64,000 bases of DNA from Inia geoffrensis. Lineage: Eukaryota > Chordata > Mammalia > Artiodactyla > Iniidae. This document shows, in pieces, positions 34,031 to 46,369 of the stretch (its first letter is position 1; the number at the start of each line of letters is the position of its first letter). The position numbers and the translations under genes were made by a program. The DNA is taken from NCBI GenBank assembly GCA_036417435.1, contig CM070919.1, forward strand, positions 35,270,318 through 35,334,317. The letters are read 5' to 3'. A model generated the notes under the pieces. That model was given only the letters and a program-made list of their open reading frames with translations, was not told the origin of the DNA and made no database searches.

Positions 34031-34289
34031 TCTCTATCGAAGTGTCTCTCTCCGACACTCCAAGTGAGTTCGTTGAGGTTGTTTTATTTCTTACGACCAA
34101 ATATCCTGCTACAAGAGATAGCATTTTTCCTGGGAGTGGAGGCATATGGGAAGCTACCTCAAATCCCTACCACCAAACCCAGAAGCCTGATGCCTCAGCC
34201 TCCGTCCTCTCTTCTCTCACGTTAACAGCGGAGGAGGCATTGCTTTCAAGGTCAGGAGTCCCCTCTTCTTTGTGTGCCCAAAAACCTCA

Positions 34290-35260
34290 GTAACTGCATG
34301 ATCAGTTATCCCATCTCTTCTGCATCTCCACCCTTTCCCTTTCTAGTGGCTTCTTCCCTTTGGCATTCAAGCATGAACTTCTGTCTGTTAGCAGGTCTTC
34401 ACTCGACTCACGTCTCGCTCTAGAGGCGGTCCTGTTTCTCACGTTCTTCCCACCGTCCTCTTTGAAGTGCTGAGTGCACTGTGTCCTCAACGCCGTCCTG
34501 ATCTGTGTCGGCCCCACCACCCCGCGAAATGCTCCATGATAATTGATTTGGTCATTTTTGGTCATTATCTTTTTCGACCTTTTAGACATGTCTCGCCCTC
34601 GACTCCCTCCTCCATGCCTTGGATTTCCGTGTCACCTCCCCTTCCTTTCCTCCACTCAAGTTCCTTGTCTAACTGCCTTTCCTCCATTATTAAACATCAG
34701 AATTCTTCAGACCTTGTCTTGATCATCTTTCTTTCTCGCTCCAAACTCTCCACTTGGATTATATCCATCATTGCCATGGTTTCAGTTAGCATTTTGGTGT
34801 TGACATTTTAATGTCTCTGTACAACTTGCTAGATACCTCCTTCGTGTTTTGGGCATATAGAGAATATGTGCGATCAGTATCACCAGTCATGGGGAGTAAA
34901 GCAGCCTTATTGGCACCTCATCCACATGTGTCTAAAACTGAACCCCTTCCTGGGTTGCATCACAAACCTGTTCCGTTCCCCATATTTCTAGTATTGGCAA
35001 GTAGCGCAATCAGCGGCTGAAATGCTGAGGAAATAAAGAATCCTCTCTCCTGTCTCGCTAAGCCCCACTGATTCTCTCTCCTAAATATTTTTCAGACTAG
35101 TCTCCTCTATCCCCTTCTTCACAAACCTGAACCACTGAATATCTTCATCCACTATTTCCCCTACCCTAGTTTATTTGTCCCACTGCAGTCCCAAGTGGTT
35201 CTTTTGTAAGTCAAATATTAGACTCTCTTTACCCCTCCCTGCCCCCTCCCCTTCCCGCCG
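34290..35260 (+). mobile_element. Long L2 LINE fragment (ORF2 region), plus strand
   Basis: Nearly 1 kb of C/T-rich text follows L2 in order. Landmarks are TCTCCACTTGGATTATATCC, ATGTGTCTAAAACTGAACCC with CTTCCTGG, ACAAACCTGTTCCGTTCCCC, CTCCTAAATATTTTTCAGAC with TAGTCTCCTC, then CACTGCAGTCCCAAGTGG. It represents the reverse-transcriptase-side half of a dead LINE with many frame breaks; open frames of about 114 codons inside are remnants. Confidence 0.72.
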
Positions 35261-35815
35261 GAAAACGCTTCAGCGACTTAGGGTGCCCGAGTCCCAAGTC
35301 TTTAACGTGCCATAGAGGCGAGGTGATCATGTAATGTATTGTTCAGCCTGGGATACTGGAGAGTACAGTGAACGGTTTTAACAGGTACAACAGGACGAGG
35401 ATAACTTATGCCTGTCTCAAGGAATCTGGGACACGGTCGCCCTTCCTAGAGGGCCTGGGGTAGGTGGCCCCTTCCTGGCTTCTCTGGCCTCTCCTTCTGG
35501 CTCCTTTCTTCTTGTTCGCTTCCCTGCAGGTTTACGGGTCTCCCCGCAGCTACTCACCGTTTCCAAGCTTCCCCTCCGACTTCATTTGTTGCAGCCGCTT
35601 GAGAGCCTTAGTGTGATAACGTGGTGATGGTTCCCACGTCCTGTCACATTTACATACAGCATCTCCATCTGCCGCCTCCAGGTGTCTTTCTCCCATTTGT
35701 GTGTGTGTGTTCTCTTTGTAACATGCACTCTTAGTGGCCACGTACATAGAGAGCACTGAAATGCCCCTCCCTGAGTTCATAGTGGATTATTATAACTCTT
35801 AGGAATACTGTAAAG
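35261..35815. other. No feature recognised
   Basis: Moderately GC-rich and possibly partly derived from the neighbouring L2. A (GT)5 run lies near 35700. Confidence 0.4.
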
Positions 35816-35819
35816 TGTG

Positions 35820-36025
35820 GCTAAGAGTTTAGATCCTGGAGCGGATTGTCTGACCTTCACCTGCTACTTACCCTCTCTGTGTCTCAGTTTCTCTATCTGT
35901 AGAATGGGGTGGGAGTAGTATCTACCTTGCAGATTTGTTGAAAAGACTAAATAACTATATTGCTCAGGATGACGGTTACCACGCTAATGGCTGGCATAGA
36001 GTAAGTGCTCTATCAGTGAAGGCCA
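35820..36025 (+). mobile_element. MIR SINE, plus strand
   Basis: TTAGATCCTGGAGCGGATTG, CACCTGCTACTTACCCTCTC, TGTGTCTCAGTTTCTCTATC, TGTAGAATGGGGTGGGAGTA, GCTGGCATAGAGTAAGTGCT. A near full-length forward MIR. Confidence 0.88.
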
Positions 36026-37405
36026 TTGCTGCTGTTCTCCTGACAGGAGGAAGGAGTCCTTTAACTATTCTTATTGCTCGGCAGGGATCAGTGGCGACTG
36101 AACTTCTGCACATACGAGGGCATCAACATTTCCAGCTTCCCCCAGGCCCCCGTTTGCCCATCTCCCTGCTCCGCGTCCTTCTGTTACATCTGTACATCGT
36201 GTTGCTTGTTGCATGTTGCTTTGATTTCCCGTATCCCTTCTTTCCAGCTATAGCAGAACAAGTTTACCTTCTTTGTGCTCTCTGTATTTCAGATAATTCG
36301 AAAGACCCTTCGCTGACAGTGGTACCAGTAAAGCTCGCCTTGATTTCATCAAATTCATTCAGTAGACATCAGGCACCAATACTTTTTGTGATGGAGTAGA
36401 TGCTGAAGTGTAACAGAACAATCCGCAGGGATCAGAGGTGGTTTGTGGTTTTCTGTCTTGGAGCAGTTGTCTGCATCTCACAAGGAGGCTCACAAAGAAC
36501 ATACAAAGTCCCCTCAGTGCCTGAGTGAGAAGTTCTCAGTTATCTCTGATTTTGGAGAGAGGTATAGATGACCCAAACCCAAGTTGATACTGTCCTCACA
36601 GTTGCCCTCGAAGGGAGAATTGTAATTCCGATAAAGTACTTGTATACTCCCCCTCACTCCTCTCCCACAATCAGCGTTCTTTGAGTTTCTTTCTTTTATT
36701 ACTTGGTGGAGAAAGCTCCAATTAGCTGATTATCTGTCCTTAGCACATTTCTCTCACTTCTTAGAGTGTTTGATTGCCTCCAGACAAAGAAAGCTAATAA
36801 TCTATTTTTATCAAGGAGGGTGTCGTGTCTGAGGGTGTCAGAGAGCACCTCTGATGAGCTGGGATTGGAGATTGACCGGAGGGGAGGATTGAGGTGAAAC
36901 CCTGATGGGTTATCTGGGCACGCAGGGGGTGGTCAAAGTGCTGAGTTTAAAATCCACAGATCCTGCATTCTGATTGGCAATATATTTCAATCCTGAGATT
37001 GACAAGTGAGTGTGTCTTTTTACTGTTTGTGGATACTTTAAATAAAGGGATCAGTCGCACTGTGAGCTCTGCCTCTGGGGACCTCGTCTTCCACACACGG
37101 CTCTGCATCATTCTGTCCTGCTTTGCCAAACCATGGTACCGAGTATAATCTGTTCTTAAAATCTTGTAAAGCCCCAGATTAAACAGATGTGTCTTTCTCT
37201 CTTAACGCGTATTGCCTGTCTGGCTGGAGCCTGGTGAGGGGTTTAGGGAAGGTGGTTCATGTTGCCTAGTTCCGAGTCTTACCAAGTAAGATGCACTGAG
37301 ACCTCATTGGATCATCATAGGAAAAAAAAAAAAAAAGAAAGAAAATCAATACTAACCAAATAGTAAAATTTGGAATCAATGTTCCCTCATTATTAATACC
37401 ACTAG
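36026..37405. other. No gene recognised
   Basis: A 154-codon open frame spanning 35935-36399 starts inside the MIR on a non-ATG codon and has no domain; rejected. A-rich run at 37321-37335. Confidence 0.4.
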
Positions 37406-37409
37406 GTAA

Positions 37410-37610
37410 CATTTTGGGGGTGCTTACTATGTGCCAGGCACAGTTTTCAGCACTTTACCTGTAAGAATTTTCTCAGTCTTCACAATAACCCTGTGAGGTA
37501 GGGACTCTTACTATCTCTATAGACTGTACGGATGAAGAAATTTAGGCCAAAAAAAAGTTTGTCAACTTGCCTGAGGTTAGCAGCGTGTTACAGGCAGGAC
37601 CAAAACGACA
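37410..37610 (-). mobile_element. MIR SINE, minus strand
   Basis: GTGCTTACTATGTGCCAGGC, ACAGTTTTCAGCACTTTACC, CAATAACCCTGTGAGGTAGG, GATGAAGAAATTTAGGCC, AACTTGCCTGAGGTTAGCAG. A clear reverse MIR. Confidence 0.9.
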
Positions 37611-37612
37611 CC

Positions 37613-37641
37613 AAAAGGAATGAGTTTGACTCATTCCTTTT
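37613..37641. repeat. Perfect 13-bp inverted repeat, 3-base loop
   Basis: AAAAGGAATGAGT (37613-37625), spacer TTG, ACTCATTCCTTTT (37629-37641). It directly abuts the end of a MIR. The inner TGAGT/ACTCA halves resemble AP-1 half-sites. Confidence 0.97.
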
Positions 37642-39345
37642 CATGGATTTAGATAATTCTGTAGGTTTGTATAGCAGAAAAGATAAATGATTTTACTCTA
37701 ATAATTACGAGTTTAGAAAATGATGATGATGTTGGGGAAAATGGCAGTGAACTCGAAATGTGGTCATAAAAGTACAATTCTAAGAGCTTTGAGAATGGAC
37801 TAGCGAGGAAAGAGCCATTTGCATCCTACTGTTTTTAACGTTCCCAGTCTTTTAATTTTCTTCCCTACACAATTCTAAGTAAAAACATGTATGATAGGAG
37901 TTCCTTCAGCTAGATATGCCACTATTCTCAGAGAATTAAAAACTCATTAAAATGTCTTTTCAGCTCTTATTCTTTGTGAAGGAACTGTGCTGGACGTCTT
38001 CCACGGTCCCTCTGGACCACTCTCCACTCTCCTCCACCCTGCTTGATGTCTCAGGGGGCTGAACTGAATGAATATAATTAATGAGTGGGCTTCCCCTGGG
38101 CTTCTTGTTGAGTTGAGCCAATTTGTGGCACTGACAGATGAAAGGGTGGAAAGGGTGTGGAGGCGGGCTACGTCCTGGTCCCTTTCCTGACAGATCACCT
38201 CCTGGTGGCTGCCCAAGGAATCCATAACTCCCCTTAGGTGGTCCTCTCCAAGCAGCTCTTTTGGGCCTTAGCAACTGCCCCCTCCCTAGGGGTTCAGCAG
38301 TGCTGCCTACTGCTCCTAATTTCCGAGTCCTTGCACGGAGCTCCTGCCCACGGGTTGCCAACTAGTGTCTTTCCTCTCCTCGAGGACTCCCTATGACAAT
38401 GCCATTTATTTCCTGCCTAAATCCTGATGGAAGCAGAAACCTTTGGAATTCTGTACAGTTTCATCCATTTATACTCTTTTTTATATTCAGAACCAATTTT
38501 GCTACTTGTTTTTTTTTTCCAACTGAAAGCGACTCTACCAAGTTTCTGCTCACAAGCATATGGTGCAATTCCTGAAACTCAGGTGGAATTTGTAGCCCAT
38601 TATTTAACAGCAGTTCTAAGTTGTGAGGAATTTCCATTTTAATCATAGAGAAAAAATTAAATTAATTGTGCCTTGCAGAATTAGGTAATGTCATTAGCAT
38701 CTCTGTCTATTACCAGAGCCACTGACGCCAAGAAGCTTTCGGATGATGAGTAACTGCTTGACTGCCTGAGGTCGGCAGAACTAATAATTTTTTGAGGAGT
38801 ATTGAATCCTGAAATGATGCTGTGAAGAACACAGACCAGACAGATAGACCTGTGTGCTATTATAGCAGGTGAACAATCTAGTTTTCTCAGAAGTTTTGCT
38901 TCTTTGATGAATTAGAGGAGGAAGAAACTCATGAGAGTTGGAGCCCATGTGTCTTGACTGCCCCTATCAGGAGCTCTTCCCCCAAGTGTATCATTTCCCC
39001 AAAACCCAAGTCTTAAAATACCTGCTAGGATTCAAGACCAAAAGGCCCTGCATTTTAGGAAATGAACATTTGTACTGAACAAATAAGTGGATAATTGACT
39101 TTATTCTGTGCCATAGGCATCATCTTAACTGAGGTTGTTTGTTTTTGTTTTAATGCAAGAATTACAGGTTAGTATCTCTCAGACCATCTTGTATCTTGAA
39201 CCACGAATAGGATTAATATATCCAGGTGTTCGTGTAAGGCTCTTGGGAGATTCATATAAGAAGATTACAAGAAAAATGTGAATTCCAAATACAGGTTTAA
39301 TACTTAATGTACTATCACTACACAAAAAGGAAGCTACCCAAGAAA
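37642..39345. other. No gene recognised
   Basis: 37960-38390 is GC-richer and carries a 133-codon antisense open frame (37960-38361) with no known domain; it may be an unrecognised LTR-type repeat. 38640-38860 is repeat-free and AT-rich with homeodomain-like cores (see findings). Confidence 0.4.
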
Positions 39346-39349
39346 TGTA

Positions 39350-39790
39350 AGTTGGTTATTGCAGCAGTTAGCCTTTGATGCATAATAAAGCACCCCAAAA
39401 GTTAGTGGCTTAACACACATTTATTTAACCCTCGATTCTACTGGGCAGGAACTTGGGCAGAGCTCAGCTGGGTAGTTCTTTTCTTTTCATTGTATTCATT
39501 CACGCGTCCTGTGTGTGCAGCCAGCTTGTCTGGGAGCTGGCGAGTTTAGGATCACCTCAGCTAGGGGGACTCAGCTGTATTCCAGATGGAACCTCATCTC
39601 CTCAGGTTAGCCGAGCTTTTGCTCACGTAACATCTGAGCGGGATTCTGAAAGGGCCAGTATAAGCACGGAAGAGAGGCTTTGCATCACTCCCACCACATC
39701 GTACGGGCCTAAGCGAGTCACGAGGCAGATCTTATTCAAAGGGAAGAGAAATAACACCGATGTGTTGTCGGGAGGAGCTTCTAAATCCCG
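39350..39790 (-). mobile_element. MLT1-type LTR (ERVL-MaLR), minus strand
   Basis: GCATAATAAAGCACCCCAAA, AGTTAGTGGCTTAACACACA, TTCTACTGGGCAGGAACTTG and GGCAGAGCTCAGCTGGGTAG give the reverse-complement order of an MLT1 3' end. CGAGTCACGAGGCAGATC and TGTCGGGAGGAGC follow further on. The left side is secure; the right limit is approximate. Confidence 0.75.
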
Positions 39791-41575
39791 ACGCAAGAGG
39801 CGCGCAGACGAGGAAAAGGGAAGATGTGGCCGTTTGGGGATCTACCCGAATTAGATAAGGAGCAATGTAGAACGGGACTGATGAACCAAATAGCTTATTG
39901 TGCTTTTCGTGACGAAAGGGGGTAGGGAAGGATGGAACATTGTTCTGCATGTCTCACCATGTACAGATAACACACACACATGTGTCAGTAGATATTCCCA
40001 TGTCATATTTTTCAAACACAAGCAGATTTTTTTCCGCTGACAACACTCCACCCTAAGCTCATTCCCCATTCGTTTGCCCAATGTACAGTTTCTCAGTTGT
40101 TTACTTGGCTTTTCTGTCCTCTCCCCCTGTTTACTCCCCGACTCCCAGATCTGCTCTCTTCTGTCTCTGAGTGGGTTTTATACTTCCCCAGAGTCTCTCT
40201 TATCCTGCTTACTGTCTATTCCAGAATTGGGCAGAAACCAAGTCAGCGGAGAAAACGCTCAGTCGTTTGGCAACGTGAAGAAGCAATTAGCTGCCAGCTT
40301 CTGAAGGGCTAGAGGCCACATCTAAACCGCAGGCGCTGGCAATCTTACTGGAATTGCAGACAGAACGGAGGGAGGAGTACTTGAAAGACTCTCAGCTAGC
40401 CAGAGCTCGCCCCATTGCATTTTTTCCGTTGCCTATTATAAGAAGGCTCCCATCTTCTTGCTTAAGCCAGTGTGAGGAGAGAGGAGGACAGATCAACGAG
40501 CATCTATCTGTGAGAGAGTTCCTCAGAAATAATGAAAGCTTCTTGTCTCCATTCTTTAAGAATAAGACCTAGAGAAAGTGATTCCCAGAGCATAACGGAA
40601 CATCTGTGGATGTGGGTGACAGTGAAGGAGATTGCAAATTCCACTGATAATCCATAGCGCGGTTAATCTCTGAACGGTTACTGAGAGATGTGTAATGGGA
40701 AGCACAGAAGTTGCCGTTCATTTCACTCTGTACAGTACCCAATATTGTATTCAGTCATATAATAGGCTATGACTCAAACCTCTATTTTCTATTTTTTTTA
40801 CTGTTATTCTTTTAATACAGGCCTTACCCCTCACCCAAGCCAGGACTGTTTTTTCCACGCAGGGTTTTTCAGACATCATTAACCACAGGAAGAGAACGTA
40901 ACACAGCAGAAACTTGGGATTGAATAACAACCTTGAAATTCAAGTTGACACCATGTATTATTGTTTGCATTATATACTAAACAGCTATTAGGAACAATTA
41001 GCGATTAAAGACTCTTAGGTGCAGTTATATGGTTTTCTACAGTATATCCTGAATAGTGGGATAAGTGCTTTGGCTGCAAGCCAATCATCCAAAAGCCCAC
41101 AGAAAACTCTCCTCTAAAATGCAAGCTCCTTTGTGGCCACTGAATGAAGCACGTTAATCAAGAAAGCCACATACGAGGTGGGGAGACTTCAGGTATAGAC
41201 TTTCGCCATGAGGCACATTTTCGTTTTATTCAAAATCCACGTAGCCCCGATGAAACTGTCAGATTTACACACACATTTTCTGTCTTTCACTTTTATGAAA
41301 AAGAGACACATAAGAAGCACAGAAACAGATACCCTGAAATATTTTTAAAGGAATATATCCTGATTCCAGGGCAACACTAGAGTAAGCTCTTGTGTCCTCT
41401 AGTTCTTTGGTACTTGACAGTGATACTTGGTGTTGATCATAATGATCTGCAGGCCCTCAGTATTCTTTCTGAGGCATCAAAGTGAGATTATATCATGATT
41501 AAGCTAATTTTGATGTTAACTGTAGTCTCTATATATTTAATTCCTTGAAAATTAAAAAGAATATGGTGATTTGGA
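39791..41575. other. No gene recognised
   Basis: Unique-looking. 40990-41050 contains AACAATTAGCGATTAAAGAC-type homeodomain words. Short CA run at 39972. Confidence 0.4.
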
Positions 41576-41577
41576 GG

Positions 41578-41915
41578 GTTTTTTTCTTCCACTTTTATTG
41601 ATATAAGTGACGTACAGCACTGTGTAAGTTTCAGGTTTTACAGCATAGGGATTTGACGTACATACATCATGAAACAATTACCACAAGTTTAGCAAACACC
41701 CATTCGCTCATATAGATACCAAATAAAAGAACAAGAAAAAAATATGTATTTTCCCTTGTAATGAGACTCTTGGGATTTGCGCTCTTAACCGTTGTTATAT
41801 ATAACACCCAGCAGTGTTAATTATGTTAATCATGTTGCACATTACATTCCTAATACTTACGTATCTTCCAGTTGGAAGTTTGTGCCTTTTGACTACCTTC
41901 ACCCAACTCACCCAA
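41578..41915 (-). mobile_element. L1 LINE 3' UTR, older, minus strand
   Basis: CACTTTTATTGATATAAGTG, TGTAAGTTTCAGGTTTTACA, TACATACATCATGAAACAAT, ACCACAAGTTTAGCAAACAC and TAATCATGTTGCACATTACA match the reverse of an older mammalian L1 3' end. Confidence 0.85.
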
Positions 41916-43945
41916 ATATGGTGATTTTTAGTTTTCTCACAATATTCATTCTGCCAAAGGGCCATATTCCCAATCCTGTTTAATAAATTGGACTTTGCGT
42001 TTTATTGTGTATTGTGGGGATTTTATTAATACCAGAGTGCTGGCTTCAGTTCATTCACCTTTAATAGTTATATAGATTTTTTTTTTCTATTTCCAAATTA
42101 GAAACCAATTATGTAATATGATCTCAATCTCTAGCACAATTTTAAAGAATACAGAAAATACGAAGGTGCGTGTCTAGCTTCCCTGGAGTGCTCGGTATGG
42201 AAAAAGAGAGAAACATTCAAGGAGAGTAAAAGAAACAAGTCTTAATGGCTCACTGACCTCGATTACTCAGATCTTTGAAATAATCTGTTAATAAACAGCT
42301 GATCCATACCGAATGGCACGGCTTATATCCTTCCAAGTTCCAATGTGCCAAGAAAAGTGTTAATGATGTACAAGATGAGAAGACTAGGGGCTTCTATTAT
42401 ATATTTGGACATAACCTGAGCCTCTCAGACTTTACGTAGCCTCAAGTTACCTCAAAGGGAGAGAAACATGGAATCAATGATTGGAAGCAGTAAAACCCAT
42501 TGTCCTGTTTTTTTAAAACAAGAGTGGACAGTATAGACAGTAACTGTTTCAGAGTTTTAAAATAAAGCGTGGGAGCCACAGACGCATTTCAGCTTGATAT
42601 AGAAACACAAATATGCAAAATTAGAAATCAAGTTTGCATAGTCAAGCCTTATTTTTCTAACATGAAAATAGGAAAGCAGATGCTCGATAGCAAAACACAT
42701 TATGGGAAATAGTCACCAGAAGCCAGGTATGAGGTGCAAGTTGTCGTTTCACATTTAAAATGGAACGTGGCACTAAATGAAGTTTAAAATTCTTCCAAAA
42801 TGGGAATTTCATCAAATAATTTGTGATTTCTGTGTGTCACAAAGGGCTCTGTCATCTGGCTGTAAGCGAGCTCTCCGGTGCACGGAGCCCGCGTTCACGG
42901 GAGGGGTTGATCGCCAGCCAGGGGCTTACTTTGAGTTGTGCTCCAGCAGTTATTTCCCTCAACAACTGAAGGTTTTCTAAGACATGTGTTCCCCTCCTGC
43001 TGATGGAGTGAAGAATAATCTGTCTTCGCGAGCGAGACATAAAAGGTCTCTTGCACGCAGACCGAGCGTGAGTGCTTCAGTGAGGAAATGTCTTGGGTGC
43101 CTCTGGGTCTTTAGTTGTTGCTAGTGATGTACACTTCCAGAAGATGGAGCTGTGGCTCAGTCTGAATTCTCCTCTTTTCTGGCTAGCTCAGAGGAAAGAA
43201 AGAAAAAAGAAAAAGGTTTAAAATTTCAGAGTCTCTTTTAAGCAACTTAAAAAGGTATCATTATTGGATGGCACTGGGAGGTAGGAAATGGGTCAAAAAC
43301 ACACACACCATGTAGATTCAATACAGGAAACTTCCCTAACTTCAACCCCTTTAATGAAGTGTTGGTGCAGGACAATCAGAAGGGGTTAAAACGCAAGATT
43401 CTGGTGGCGAGAACTCAGGATTTTTGACCTCATAGGAGGGAGAGAAAAAGGCTGTTTTTTTAAGAAAAGGAAAAAAGGGTAAAAGCAAAGCAGAGTTGGT
43501 GGTGGTGGTGATTTGTTTTTAACAGAAGCCACAGCTCGTTCCAAAATCTGATGAGAGAATATTTATGTAATTATTAAAATAGTGCTATTTTAGATTTTTC
43601 CACCTGTTTACCCTAAAATATTTTTACCTAAATGTCTCCCCTTCCACCTGACGCTTTTTAAGCTTTATTAGTGATCAGGATATTATGGCACTCCCAAGTC
43701 TGTAGTGTATGCTTTCATCACGGTAGGTACCACCTGTGTAAGAAATCTGTTTATTTATGACTGATTTCTCAAAATACGGTAATGGCGTTAAGTTGCCAGC
43801 CATGCAGGGCAATCATCTCATCACTCGATACGGAGGAAAACTGTTCTGGGTGGGAGTTGCTTAGGGGACAGGTTCCTCCTGGTGGCCAGCTCTTTTAGCA
43901 ATAGTATCATAGCGGGCGTTTCAAAAATTACAGAACAGCCCTGAC
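41916..43945. other. No gene; one small palindrome
   Basis: Includes the inverted repeat TAAAATAG-TG-CTATTTTA (43575-43592) and short A-rich runs. A possible CTCF-like CCTCCTGGTGGCCAGC at 43875-43890 (plus strand) is weak. Confidence 0.4.
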
Positions 43946-43949
43946 AATA

Positions 43950-44165
43950 ATAATAATCGCACTTGAATGGTGTTTACAATTACAGAACGTCCCCATGAGT
44001 TTTACCTTCTTTGAACCCCTCATGACTATCCAAGTGTGTGAGATTAGGGTAATCATGTACTCAGTTCGCCAGTGAGGCTTACAGGGGAGATGGATTTGAC
44101 GGAGGTCTCATTGCTAGTAAGTGGGAGGGTTTTGTTTATAATCTATATCTTCTAATTCCTAACCT
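43950..44165 (-). mobile_element. MIR-like fragment, minus strand
   Basis: TTTACCTTCTTTGAACCCCT, CAGTGAGGCTTACAGGGGAG, GGAGGTCTCATTGCTAGTAA followed by GTGGGAGGG. Degenerate reverse MIR order. Confidence 0.6.
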
Positions 44166-44804
44166 TATGCATTGATGGCATGTGCAGTGAGGAGTCTTCG
44201 CTCATTTGTTTGGGGTCTACATGTGTGTGCAGTGGTGTAAAATAAAGTCCCTTGGCCCGTAGCCGGCACTCGGGAACAACCTTAGGTCTGCCAGGACTGC
44301 CCAGGGATGCAAAGCCTTATCAGACTTCTCCCTGAAACCCTGGGAGGACCTTTCGGAGCTTGGGACCATCTACGCTGCATCATCTGAGATGTTGATAAAA
44401 GCATAATCAAGCAACCGTTTCTACTATTTAATGTCACAATTTCATCATATTCTTTTGTGATTATTTTTAATTGCTGAGCGGTAACGTTTGGGTTTGTGCT
44501 TTCTCCCTAAACGTCACGTTCTCTTCCCAATTCTTGATTTCTGAGTTTACTTAACACTAGAGGAGTGGTGATGTCCGATAACTATGAATCAAAATTAAGT
44601 TACCGTAAAGAGAAAAAGTTGAATTTTCTCCTAACAACAAAATGGTATTTTTCTTTAAATTATAGATACGAATGTGAAGTTTTATAATATACAGTTTTTA
44701 TTTTTGTCCTACTTTCTAGCAGCTAGAAATATTCTCACTGGGTAGAAATGCCATCCATCATGCGAGTTATTTTTCATTATACTCTAGATATGATAGGCAG
44801 GACG

Positions 44805-44990
44805 TGAAGTTTGAACTCTGACCTGAATGAATTCTGGCTCCTCTCTTATTACCAGCTATGGAGCGTGCGTAACCCAGTTCTGGGTTTCTTCAACCATAAC
44901 ATGGGGAGACGCCTGCCCTCCCAAGGACATTGTGTGCATATTCAATAGCATAATATATCTCCAAAGCCACTGATGTATTTAAGGGTAGTT
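44805..44990 (+). mobile_element. MIR fragment, plus strand
   Basis: CTGACCTGAATGAATTCTGG, TTACCAGCTATGGAGCGTGC, GGGTTTCTTCAACCATAACA, TGGGGAGACGCCTGCCCTCC. Eroded forward MIR. Confidence 0.6.
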
Positions 44991-45960
44991 CTGTTGCAAG
45001 GCACGCTTTCTCCACTATTCTTTCTGTCTTTTCCATTAAATGATTTTATAACACCCTGCTCTGGTGTTTCTCCGGATGTTTGAGTGCTTTTCATTTCATT
45101 CTGAATTTAATTGAGGAAACCGGTGATTTCTTTTGCCAAAGAAATGAGAATTTACTTACTCTCTGAATTATGTAAGTTGTGTTTCCTTGTTATAAATGTG
45201 AGCAGAGGGAATATAAATGCTACTTTCCGAAGACTAAGGAGAATCGAAACAAGATGAAGACGAAATTACTCCCCAAAGGATTCCCTGTTTCAAGTGAGTT
45301 GGGCTGTGTTGCTCTGTAGAAAAGGCTCCTTGGAACCAGCGGCAGGTAGGAACCTGCCTGTGCACCTTTGCCACCACAGAAAATAGGCTCTGAAACGACT
45401 GTTCTGTGTTAGTTTTACCTGTGTGTTTTCACTTGTCACTAGCCTACTCGGGGGACCAAAGAAGAAAGCTTTTTTCTAGGACCAGGAAGTCTACAGGGGT
45501 CTGAGAGTAGCGATCTGCCAACATGAAATTAAAGTCATAGGGAAAGCACGTTAACAAAGGCCCTTCTTCTTTTAATAAACACAAAGAAAGCTGTCCCATC
45601 AGGCATGACTTTCTCCAAGTGTTACAGCACTTAGTGCTTTTTGAAATTCTCAAAATATAAAGTGGGAGAGAAAAGAAAATGTACCATTTCACTCTTTGTA
45701 TGTTTTCCGTCTGAGGGTCTCATGAGGTAATTATACATGAAACTTACTCTGTTTACCTGTAAGTTATAGATTTAAGTTAGTGAGGGTGTCAGTGCACTAC
45801 ACATAGGGTCGCATCATTAATTATAATTTTATAACTTCTCGGTGGATTTAATGCAAGACAGGCCAGATGCTGGGAGTGTACTTTGCAGAATTACACTGTT
45901 AGACAGATACAGGGATGTTTATTGTTTGTCTGTTTGTTTTAGAAAAAAACAGATCTCTGT
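44991..45960. other. No feature recognised
   Basis: Plain sequence leading to the minisatellite. No gene signal. Confidence 0.45.
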
Positions 45961-46369
45961 CTCCTCTATCTCAGCATCTCTCTCCTCTGTCTCAGCGTCT
46001 CTCTTCTCTATCTCAGCATCTCTCTCCTCTAGCTCAGCGCTCCCTCCTCTAGCTCAGCGCTCTCACCTCTATCTCACCGCCTCTCTCCTCTATCTCAGCG
46101 TCTCTCTTCTCTATCTCAGCACTCTCTCTCCTCCATCTCAGCATCTCCTCTATCTCAGCGTCTCTCTCCTCCATCTCAGCGTCTCTCTCCTCCATCTCAG
46201 CGTCTCTCTCCTCTATCTCAGCGTCTCTCTCCTCTATCTCAGCGTCTCTCTCCTCCATCTCAGCGTCTCTCTCCTCCATCTCAGCATCTCCTCTATCTCA
46301 GCGTCTCTCTCCTCTATCTCAGCGTCTCTCTCCTCTATCTCAGCGTCTCTCTCCTCTATCTCAGCGTCT
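45961..46369. repeat. 21-bp minisatellite, about 20 copies
   Basis: Unit CTCCTCTATCTCAGCGTCTC plus T, repeated about 20 times over 409 bp. Variation occurs at a few positions (TAT/CAT, GCG/GCA). A shortened unit (…CAGCATCTCCTCTAT…) occurs twice, near 46141 and 46282. Because 21 is a multiple of three, both strands stay open: a plus frame of about 182 codons from an ATG at 45851 (Ser/Leu-rich heptads) and a minus frame with EERDAEI/EERDAEM heptads (46049-46279). I do not regard either as a gene. Most units keep a CpG, and those with GCA look like CpG decay. Confidence 0.97.

Noticed and set aside
35935..36399. 154-codon open frame
   Set aside because: Begins inside a MIR on a non-ATG codon and shows no domain, codon or splice support.
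43875..43890. CTCF-like CCTCCTGGTGGCCAGC
   Set aside because: Matches only the GGTGGC core; the flanking positions deviate, so I list it only as a note.
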